Positions 1 to 5,230 of a stretch of 8,221 bases of DNA are shown here, in pieces; within the stretch, counting starts at the first letter, position 1; every line of letters begins with the position of its first letter. The notes below the pieces were generated by a model, which saw only the letters and a program-made list of their open reading frames with translations, was not told the DNA's origin and did not search any database. The translations under genes and the position numbers were made by a program. The stretch comes from Methanoregulaceae archaeon UBA288 (lineage in GTDB: Archaea; Halobacteriota; Methanomicrobia; Methanomicrobiales; Methanospirillaceae), in contig DAEF01000018.1 of assembly GCA_002495225.1 (NCBI GenBank), positions 1 to 8,221 on the forward strand, read 5' to 3'.

Positions 1-2
1 GG

Positions 3-98
3 TTTGTCCGGATCACGAACGCCGGGATGACTGAGAGCCACCCGCACAACATCCTGATCACGGACGAGGCCCCGAACTACCGGATGTTCGAACAATAA
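3..98 (+). CDS. C-terminal end of an unidentified protein (partial)
   Basis: One frame stays open from the first bases of the window to a TAA at 96-98, giving 31 residues that begin FVRITNAG and end in NYRMFEQ. The other two forward frames stop within about 35 bases. The codon choice looks like that of the neighbouring genes, so this is probably the tail of a real gene that starts outside the window. The fragment is rich in polar residues and shows no cysteine pair, membrane segment or motif that I recognise, so I give no function. It ends 34 bases before the start of the heat-shock regulator gene and on the same strand. A T-rich stretch at 101-113 lies between them and could end this transcript as well as serve as the next promoter. 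Confidence 0.6.
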   Translation, partial: FVRITNAGMTESHPHNILITDEAPNYRMFEQ

Positions 99-101
99 TC
101 C

Positions 102-109
102 TTTATAAT
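102..109 (+). promoter_or_regulatory. TATA box for the ArsR-like regulator / hsp20 unit
   Basis: TTTATAAT stands out in an otherwise GC-rich region and fits the archaeal box A pattern. Its centre is about 27 bases before the ATG at 133. Archaeal transcription usually starts about 25 bases downstream of the box centre, so the mRNA should begin at or within a few bases of the ATG. That predicts a leaderless or near-leaderless message, consistent with the lack of a Shine-Dalgarno sequence before 133. The T5 run just after the box (109-113) may also help terminate the upstream gene. Confidence 0.6.
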
Positions 110-132
110 TTTTCGACCGACGCCTGCTGACC

Positions 133-756
133 ATGCTCGAGCACGACGATCTCGCCCGAATCCTGGACCTGCTCGGGAACCGGAACCGTCGGCGTATCCT
201 GGACCTTCTTCGTCAGAAACCGTGCTACGTGACCGAGATCTCGGACCGACTGGTCCTGTCGCCCAAAGTTGTGATCGATCACCTGGCCCTGCTCGAGCGC
301 GAGTCCCTGATTGGCTTCTCGCTCGACGACCGCCGCCGCAAGAACTACTTTCTCTACCAGGAGCTGGACGTCTCAATTGCAGTACGTGCAGCGGAGGGAG
401 CAAGCCCGGCGCTCGCGCCCCCTGTCGAGGCACCCCGAATGAATCGCCTCCTCGGCCGGCTCAGGGGGCTGATAGAGAGCCGCGAGAAGTTCCTCGAGCA
501 CCTCGATGGGATCGACCGCGAGATCGATCGTGCCCTGATCAAACTCATTAAATCCGGTGAGGGGGTAATCGAGAACGAAGCTGACGTCGATATTCTGCTC
601 GCACTCTCCACAGGGGGGCAGGCCTTCGAAGCCCTGCCCGAACAAACGGGGCTTCCGGCCGATGAACTGACCGACCGCCTGTCGCGCCTGGAACGAATGG
701 GCGTGGTCGCGGTCGAGGGATCACAGTACCGATTGAGTGATGCCGATGCCGAGTAA
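133..756 (+). CDS. ArsR/Phr-like winged-helix transcriptional regulator
   Basis: This 207-residue protein has an N-terminal winged helix-turn-helix at about residues 6-77. The LGNRNRRRILDLL start is typical of archaeal ArsR-type regulators, followed by a recognition-helix region (VLSPKVVIDHLALLE) and a basic wing (DDRRRKNYF). A Pro/Ala-rich linker at about 85-101 leads to a charged helical segment (103-140) that probably dimerises, and then to a second helix-turn-helix-like region at about 149-203. The size and layout match the archaeal heat-shock repressors Phr (Pyrococcus) and HSR1 (Archaeoglobus), and HSR1 is also encoded directly before an Hsp20 gene. I infer a DNA-binding repressor of its own operon that responds to heat or protein-folding stress. 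The ATG at 133 is chosen because the TATA box sits about 27 bases upstream. The 3' end overlaps the hsp20 start. No metal-binding cysteine cluster of the ArsR metal sensors is visible. Confidence 0.85.
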   Translation: MLEHDDLARILDLLGNRNRRRILDLLRQKPCYVTEISDRLVLSPKVVIDHLALLERESLIGFSLDDRRRKNYFLYQELDVSIAVRAAEGASPALAPPVEAPRMNRLLGRLRGLIESREKFLEHLDGIDREIDRALIKLIKSGEGVIENEADVDILLALSTGGQAFEALPEQTGLPADELTDRLSRLERMGVVAVEGSQYRLSDADAE

Positions 757-1138
757 CAGCGATGACGAGATCTACCGGGACCTGGCCCGCCTCCTCGAGC
801 ACATGCTCCGGAGCCTGCCCTCGCCCGAGCCCGGCCAGGTGGTCGGGTTCACCATCATGACCGGGAATCTTCCGATCGATCCCGAGGCCTACGGCTACAC
901 AGACGACTCGTCCGGGATAGACTACGAGTGCGTCGAGGGAAACGAGACCGTCTTCGTGACGGCGCGCGTCCCGTCCGACCTCAGGACGGCCCCGTATGTT
1001 GACATCCAGCCGCGGCAGATCCGGATCGTGATGGACGACCGGATCGCCGAGATCGACCTGCCGGTCACGATCGATATCCGGCACAGTTTCTACCAGGTCC
1101 GGCACGGCGTCATGGACGTCTCCTGCCGAAAGCGGTAG
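740..1138 (+). CDS. Hsp20/alpha-crystallin family small heat-shock protein
   Basis: This is a cytoplasmic 132-residue protein. Small heat-shock proteins are ATP-independent holdases that bind unfolding proteins. The N-terminal ~45 residues are acidic/helical (EIYRDLARLLEHML). They are followed by an alpha-crystallin-like beta sandwich at about 58-127 with alternating hydrophobic strands (ETVFVTARVP, QIRIVMDD, IAEIDLPVTIDI). The C-terminus ends in GVMDVSCRKR, and I do not see the classical IxI/V tail motif. The gene overlaps the end of the regulator gene by 17 bases in another frame, so translation is probably coupled. Starts at GTG 737, ATG 740 and ATG 746 are all in frame. The only purine-rich stretch upstream (GAGGGA, 715-720) is too far away to decide, so I take ATG 740. 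Because it follows a Phr/HSR1-like gene, it is probably heat-inducible and under that regulator. Confidence 0.82.
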   Translation: MPMPSNSDDEIYRDLARLLEHMLRSLPSPEPGQVVGFTIMTGNLPIDPEAYGYTDDSSGIDYECVEGNETVFVTARVPSDLRTAPYVDIQPRQIRIVMDDRIAEIDLPVTIDIRHSFYQVRHGVMDVSCRKR

Positions 1139-1162
1139 ACATTTTTTTGAAAAAATAAGGGA
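1139..1162. terminator. Convergent T-tract terminator shared by hsp20 and mch
   Basis: Only 24 bases separate the hsp20 and mch stop codons. The + strand carries T7 (1142-1148) for transcripts from the left. The run of A at 1150-1154 reads as a T-tract on the - strand for transcripts from the right. Archaeal RNA polymerase terminates on T-runs without needing a hairpin, so this small element can stop both converging transcripts. Confidence 0.6.
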
Positions 1163-2110
1163 TCAGAGAAGGCCGAAGGACTTCAGAGTCACTTCGGGGT
1201 TGACGGCGCCCACGCGATAGATGACGCCCTCTTCGAGCTCGTTGATCACGACCTCGGCCGGGCTGAAGAGCGAGGTGTCGATCTGGTAGAAGTCGAAGTT
1301 CGCCTCCTTGAAGATCTCGTAGAACGGCTTGCCGTACCCCTTGGACTTGTTCGACGGGATCCGGTCGAGATAGTCCTTGATCTCGGGCGCACGCATGGTC
1401 AACATGATCCGGCCGTGATAAATGGTCGCATCGTTGGTCGTGCCCATGGCCCGCGTCGCGTCTTTCTTGACGGGCGGCACGGGCGCGCTCCCGATGGCGG
1501 CCGTGATCTTGGTCGTGTCGAAGCCGAGCTCGTTCAGCTTGTAGATCGCGGTCTCGACGCAGCGGCCCGAGACCTGGATCGAGCCGACGATCGAGGCCGT
1601 CGGGGCCACCACGGCGCAGACGCTGCCGACATCGACATGGCACTCGCTAGCGATCTTCTCCATCACCTCGCCGTTCGGCAGGTGATCGGACTCGAGGCAG
1701 ATCACGGCCGAGTCGAAGTCGTCCTCGTACCCGATAACCTCGTAGGTATGCTTCGGCTTGAGCGAGAGCGCCCGCGCCGGGCCCGAGCCCATCGCGAAGT
1801 AGTTGCCCACCTTGACCGTCCAGCCGGCCTTCTGCGCGCCGAGGCAGGCCACCGACGGGAAGTCGGTGTTGACCTCGATGAACGGGAGCGGAACCCCCCC
1901 GATCTCGCCCATCGAGAAGTCCACCTCGCCCAGTCCGCCCATGCAGATCTCGGTGAAGGCCCGTCCTGCGGCATAACCGCCCCTCGTGCTGACGCCGCAG
2001 TCGACGATGCGGGCGCCGTTACTGAGTTCGTGGTAGGAGGCGTTGAACTCCTCCGCGAATTCAGCCAGGTTTTCGAATATCTCCAATGCCAGTTCGTTTA
2101 CGCTGAGCAC
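1163..2110 (-). CDS. mch: Methenyltetrahydromethanopterin cyclohydrolase
   Basis: Mch interconverts N5-formyl- and N5,N10-methenyl-tetrahydromethanopterin, the third step of CO2 reduction to methane, in the cytoplasm. The predicted protein is 315 residues, the normal family length. Family landmarks are visible throughout: LGEVDFSMGEIGG (about 60-72), FPSVACLGAQKAGW (84-97), YFAMGSGPARAL (104-115), VVAPTASIVGSIQVSGR (167-183) and SAPVPPVKKDATRAMGTTND (208-227). Arg183 and Glu186 in SGRCVE fall at the positions I recall as catalytic in the Archaeoglobus enzyme. The start is GTG (2108-2110), with a G-rich GGGGGTT stretch a few bases upstream that could serve as the ribosome binding site. The gene follows cdc6 after a 69-base gap on the same strand and converges with hsp20. 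A weak TATA-like stretch in the gap suggests it has its own promoter. Confidence 0.97.
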   Translation of the reverse strand: MLSVNELALEIFENLAEFAEEFNASYHELSNGARIVDCGVSTRGGYAAGRAFTEICMGGLGEVDFSMGEIGGVPLPFIEVNTDFPSVACLGAQKAGWTVKVGNYFAMGSGPARALSLKPKHTYEVIGYEDDFDSAVICLESDHLPNGEVMEKIASECHVDVGSVCAVVAPTASIVGSIQVSGRCVETAIYKLNELGFDTTKITAAIGSAPVPPVKKDATRAMGTTNDATIYHGRIMLTMRAPEIKDYLDRIPSNKSKGYGKPFYEIFKEANFDFYQIDTSLFSPAEVVINELEEGVIYRVGAVNPEVTLKSFGLL

Positions 2111-2150
2111 ACGCTGAACCCCCGTATGCCAATAAGGAGAGCTGCAAACG

Positions 2151-2160
2151 AGATAAGACT
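2151..2160 (-). promoter_or_regulatory. Possible weak promoter of mch
   Basis: On the - strand this reads AGTCTTATCT, an AT-richer patch in the 69-base cdc6-mch gap, about 45 bases before the mch GTG. It only loosely resembles box A. A T4 stretch (2165-2168, - strand) just before it could weakly terminate the cdc6 transcript. A highly expressed gene such as mch would be expected to have its own promoter, but read-through from cdc6 is equally compatible with the sequence. Confidence 0.25.
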
Positions 2161-2179
2161 TGTCAAAACGTCTCTGCGA

Positions 2180-3307
2180 TTACTTCAGTCGCTCGAGGAT
2201 CCGCTCGGGTTCGTACCTGAGATTGACCGAACGCGTGCGCCCTCGCCCCGCGCGGAAGGTGATGTCGACGATGCGCATGGCCTCGAGCTTTGTCACGATC
2301 TCGTAGTAGCGCGTGTACCGCAGGCCGATCGCCTCGTGGATCTCGTCGAAGAGTTCGCCGGAGGTGATCTCGTCTCTCTCTGCAGAAGCGCGAGCTATCA
2401 GGTCGAGCACGCCCCGCTCGTCTGCATCGAGCGTCCGGATCACCGCGTCCAGGTGGAGGAAGCGCGACGCCGTGTAGGCGCGCAGGACGTCTTTCTCTTC
2501 GATGCGCCGCCGTCCGTCCATCTCGGCCGCGATCCCGGCCCGCTTGAGGAGGTCGATCCCGACCCGGAGGTCGCCGCCCCGCATGGTCCGGTCGACCACG
2601 AGGTCGAGTTGCTCCCCGGGCAGGACGCCTGGATAGAAGCCCTGCCGCGCCCGCTCGTCCAGGATGACGCGAACCTCGTCTGACGAGTACGGGTTGAAGT
2701 AGACCTCTCCCGGGCGGAAGATCGACTGCGCGCGAGCGTCGAGCCGGTCGGCGAGCTGGATCGAGAGGTCGGACAGGATAACGATCACCCCGATCTTGGT
2801 GCCGGGATAGACCTCGTGGGTCCGCAACAGCGAGTACAGCACGCGGTTCAGCTCGTTCTCGTAGAGCAGGTAGTTCGCGTCGTCGAGCGCGACGACCAGG
2901 ATCTTCTGCTCCCGTTCGAGAACCCGGGCGACGGCGTCGAAGACCTTCTTGGTCGACGTTCCCCCCGAGCCGCGCGGAAGATGGCCCGAGACCTGGCTGT
3001 AGACCTCGGAGATGATCCCGAAGGTCGTGTTGTCGATCTGGCAGTTGACGTAGACCGGCACGAGCGTCTTCGTGGTCTCCTCGACCTCGGCGAAGAGCTT
3101 GCGGATGGTCGTGGTCTTCCCCGTCCCGGGTGGACCCCGGCAGACCGTGTTCAGAGGACGCGCGCCCTGGAGTCCCGGCCGGAGCTGGAACGCGAGCTCG
3201 TGCATCTGCGCTTCCCGAAAGTTGAACTGTTCCGGGACGAAGTCGGGGTCGAAGACCTCGGGATCGCGAAAGAGCGTCTCGTCCCAGTTCAGCAGGTGGC
3301 GTGTCAC
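2180..3307 (-). CDS. cdc6: Orc1/Cdc6-type replication initiator (AAA+ ATPase)
   Basis: Orc1/Cdc6 proteins bind the archaeal replication origin and help load the MCM helicase. The protein is 375 residues, close to the family norm. The AAA+ domain carries Walker A GPPGTGKT (58-65), a Walker B region ILVVALDDAN (136-145), a sensor 1 strand VIVILSDLS (174-182) and sensor 2 Arg248 in GGDLRVGIDLL. A C-terminal winged helix follows from about 285 (LHLDAVIRTLDADERGVLDLIA) to the end. Two positions differ from what I expect of the main initiators: Walker B reads DD rather than DE, and the sensor 1 Asn is replaced by Ser179. This suggests a Cdc6-2-like paralogue. The start is GTG, with no clear Shine-Dalgarno sequence, 22 bases after the zinc-ribbon gene, so it is probably co-transcribed with that gene. 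No origin-like repeats are seen next to it. Confidence 0.93.
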   Translation of the reverse strand: MTRHLLNWDETLFRDPEVFDPDFVPEQFNFREAQMHELAFQLRPGLQGARPLNTVCRGPPGTGKTTTIRKLFAEVEETTKTLVPVYVNCQIDNTTFGIISEVYSQVSGHLPRGSGGTSTKKVFDAVARVLEREQKILVVALDDANYLLYENELNRVLYSLLRTHEVYPGTKIGVIVILSDLSIQLADRLDARAQSIFRPGEVYFNPYSSDEVRVILDERARQGFYPGVLPGEQLDLVVDRTMRGGDLRVGIDLLKRAGIAAEMDGRRRIEEKDVLRAYTASRFLHLDAVIRTLDADERGVLDLIARASAERDEITSGELFDEIHEAIGLRYTRYYEIVTKLEAMRIVDITFRAGRGRTRSVNLRYEPERILERLK

Positions 3308-3329
3308 GGGGATGTTCGGAACGGCCGCC

Positions 3330-3872
3330 TCAGAGGCTCTGGATGCATTTCTTGCAGAGGACCCTCGAGACGAAGAGCCGGCTGGTCTTCTCTTCTGCCG
3401 CGCTCACGGCAGAGCCGCACTCCTCGCAGACGGCGCCTGTGGGCGAGGGGGCCGGTGTCCTGGCCGGAGGTTTCGCGGGGGGCTTTGCGGCGGGCTTCGG
3501 GGAGGGAGGGGTCTCCGGGGGAGCCTCTATCGCGCGCGGCTCGGGCGTCGCCGGCTCCGGGGCGGGAGGCTCGGCATCCGTCTCGGCCTTCGGGGCCTTG
3601 ACGGTTTTCATCGCAACCGTCTTCGGCGCGGCGGGAGCAGGGGTTTCTGCTCCTTCGCCGATCGCGCCCTTCAGGACGCGCTTGCGGTAGTGAGTGATCA
3701 GCTCCTCCGTCTCGGCGTTGCCGCGCCCGAAGAGGGCGAGGGTCTGGTCGAGGAACGTGACCAGGGAACGGACGTCCTCCTCGCTCTCGACATCGTCCTC
3801 GACCTCGATCCGGAGGCTCTCGTAGTTTTTGAGGTTGACCGTGACTCCGATGGTGATTTCCCGCTTCGGCAT
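3330..3872 (-). CDS. Uncharacterised protein with Pro/Ala linker and C-terminal zinc ribbon
   Basis: I do not recognise a named family. From ATG 3872 the protein is 180 residues in three parts. The N-terminal domain (1-70) has a beta-strand start (EITIGVTVNL, then SLRIEVEDDV) followed by acidic helices (SEEDVRSLVTFLDQTLALF). A low-complexity Pro/Ala/Lys linker spans about 78-146. The C-terminal zinc-binding segment has CEEC (149-152) and CKKC (173-176), with about 20 residues between the pairs. No signal peptide or membrane segment is visible. An upstream in-frame GTG at 3890 would add six residues, but it lies at or before the predicted transcription start, so ATG 3872 is preferred. The gene stops 22 bases before cdc6 on the same strand, so a link to replication or DNA metabolism is possible. 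This is inference from position only. Confidence 0.8.
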   Translation of the reverse strand: MPKREITIGVTVNLKNYESLRIEVEDDVESEEDVRSLVTFLDQTLALFGRGNAETEELITHYRKRVLKGAIGEGAETPAPAAPKTVAMKTVKAPKAETDAEPPAPEPATPEPRAIEAPPETPPSPKPAAKPPAKPPARTPAPSPTGAVCEECGSAVSAAEEKTSRLFVSRVLCKKCIQSL

Positions 3873-3905
3873 GATGTTTCCCAGTCTCACATTGCCGCGA
3901 TCCCG

Positions 3906-3917
3906 CTTATTAATGCG
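3906..3917 (-). promoter_or_regulatory. TATA box for the zinc-ribbon gene / cdc6 unit
   Basis: On the - strand this reads CGCATTAATAAG, the most AT-rich patch of the gap besides the A6 run. Its centre (about 3911) predicts transcription starting near 3885, which leaves a leader of about 13 bases before ATG 3872. That leader contains a GGGA stretch that could pair with 16S rRNA. The placement argues against the GTG at 3890 as the start. Confidence 0.45.
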
Positions 3918-3950
3918 TCGGTTGAACCACGGGGTCGCACCGCCCTGCAG

Positions 3951-3956
3951 AAAAAA
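3951..3956 (-). terminator. Candidate T-tract terminator of the epimerase-apgM transcript
   Basis: A6 on the + strand is T6 on the - strand, preceded by GAG and followed by CTGCAG. T-runs are the main archaeal termination signal, and this is the only one between the apgM-like stop and the next promoter. Its distance from the stop codon (about 117 bases) would leave a long 3' untranslated region. Confidence 0.4.
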
Positions 3957-4072
3957 CTCAATAGCCCTGACCGCCGTACCTCTTGTGTGTCCGTCCTCGG
4001 GCGGCCCGCCACCGGCAGATGATGAGAGTTACCCCCACTGACTCGTGATGATGCAAGGGGGCTGATGCCGAG

Positions 4073-5230
4073 TTACGGCCGCCCGAGCAGGAGCGGAAGC
4101 AGCGCTGTCGCTTCGAGCCGCCCGAGATCTCCCTTCTCCGCTTCCCTCTCCGAGTAGCGGCGCGTGCCGTCCGTGCCGAGTCCCCTGACGGCCACCGGAA
4201 CGGGCTCACGAGTGTGCGTCCTGAGCCGTAACGGGGTCGCGTGGTCGGGCAGGACGGCAATCACCCCGTCGAACCCGTCGAGGAGCGTCCCGAGCATCTC
4301 GTCGACGTGTTCGATCGCACGTACCTTCTCTTCGACCGAGCCCAGGTGACCGGCCTCGTCCGGTGCCTCGACGTGGCAGTACACGAAGTCGAGACGGTCC
4401 AGTGCGGCAAGCACGGCCCGGGCCTTGCCCTGGAAGTCCGTGTCCAGGTATCCCGTGGCACCCGGCACGGCGATCACCTCGAGACCCGCGTACCGGGCGA
4501 TCCCGTTCAGCAGGTCGACGGCCGAGATCATCCCGCCCGCGACCCCGAACCGGTCAGAGAACAGCGGGAGCGCCGGCCGCCTTCCCCCCGACCAGGGCCA
4601 GATGCCCGTCGCGGGCGGTTTCCCGGCCGCGATCCGGGCCTGGTTGACCGGGTGATCGGCGAAGACCTCCTCCGCCGCGGCCATGCACGCGAGCAGGATA
4701 TCGCGGTCGGGGCCGGTGGGGAGATACGGGTCGATCTGCTGTCCGACGATGTCGTGTGGCGGCGTACCCAAATCGCCGGCGGCGCTCGGGACGACGAGCA
4801 GGTTCCGGTACGAGATCCCGGGTTCGACCCGGACGAAGGGGACGGCGGGCTGGAGCGCCCCGAGGAGTTCGGCCCCCTCCGCGCTCGTGATGTGGCCGGC
4901 CGAGAAGTCAGCCATGACCCCGTCAACGACCGTGACCAGGTTGCAGCGGTACGCCACGTCGTCCGCGCCGAGCTCGACGCCGATGTTCGCGGCCTCGAGC
5001 GGACCCCGGCCCGTGTAGTATTGGACGGGGTCGTACCCGAGCAGCCCGAGGTTCGCGACGTCCGAGCCGGCCTCGAACCCGTCGGGCACGGTCGCGACGA
5101 GGCCCGTCCGTCCCTCGCGGGCGACCCTGTCCATGTTCGGGGTCTCCGCGAACTCCAGCGGGGTGAGTCCCCCGAGCTCGGCGAGGGGCTCGTCGGCCAT
5201 CCCGTCGCCGAGGAGGATGACGGCTTTCAT
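4073..5230 (-). CDS. apgM: Cofactor-independent phosphoglycerate mutase, archaeal type (or related proposed homoserine kinase)
   Basis: This 385-residue protein belongs to the alkaline phosphatase superfamily. ApgM enzymes interconvert 3- and 2-phosphoglycerate without 2,3-bisphosphoglycerate, using two divalent metals. Metal and catalytic residues are visible: Asp9 in ILLGDGMAD, the probable nucleophile Ser56 in AGSDVANLG, Asp291 and His295 in APDEAGH, Asp329 and His330 in LPDH, and His339 in THTREPVP. YTGRGPLEA (72-80) is also a family signature. ATG 5230 is chosen because the family start MKAVILLGDGMADE begins there and because it overlaps the epimerase stop as ATGA. The frame stays open upstream only as a shadow of the epimerase gene. 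The SDVANL and CNLVTV...SAGHI wording resembles the subgroup annotated as a proposed homoserine kinase, so substrate assignment is uncertain. Gluconeogenic use is expected in a methanogen. Confidence 0.85.
   Translation of the reverse strand: MKAVILLGDGMADEPLAELGGLTPLEFAETPNMDRVAREGRTGLVATVPDGFEAGSDVANLGLLGYDPVQYYTGRGPLEAANIGVELGADDVAYRCNLVTVVDGVMADFSAGHITSAEGAELLGALQPAVPFVRVEPGISYRNLLVVPSAAGDLGTPPHDIVGQQIDPYLPTGPDRDILLACMAAAEEVFADHPVNQARIAAGKPPATGIWPWSGGRRPALPLFSDRFGVAGGMISAVDLLNGIARYAGLEVIAVPGATGYLDTDFQGKARAVLAALDRLDFVYCHVEAPDEAGHLGSVEEKVRAIEHVDEMLGTLLDGFDGVIAVLPDHATPLRLRTHTREPVPVAVRGLGTDGTRRYSEREAEKGDLGRLEATALLPLLLGRP

Larger units (their letters stand above)
3873..4072. other. 200-base intergenic region between apgM-like and zinc-ribbon genes
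   Basis: No convincing gene is seen here on either strand. Read on the - strand from the apgM-like stop, it holds three things: a C5/G5 pair (4057-4061 with 4032-4036) that could close a 20-base loop, a T6 tract at 3956-3951 about 117 bases after the stop, and the TATA box of the next gene at 3917-3906. No tRNA fold, long direct repeats or ORB-like origin repeats are visible. Confidence 0.5.

Noticed and set aside
1415..2683. A 422-codon open frame on the + strand, antisense to mch and cdc6
   Set aside because: It runs across two clearly recognised genes on the other strand, is dominated by Arg, Asp, Val and His as expected of a GC-rich shadow frame, and shows no domain or promoter of its own.
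3481..3600. G-rich near-repeats that looked like a tandem repeat array
   Set aside because: They are the reverse complement of Pro/Ala/Lys codons in the linker of the zinc-ribbon protein, i.e. low-complexity coding sequence without a fixed repeat unit.
3873..3890. GTG at 3890 as the start of the zinc-ribbon protein
   Set aside because: The predicted transcription start from the TATA box at 3906-3917 falls around 3885, so the GTG would lie at or before the mRNA 5' end. ATG 3872 fits better.
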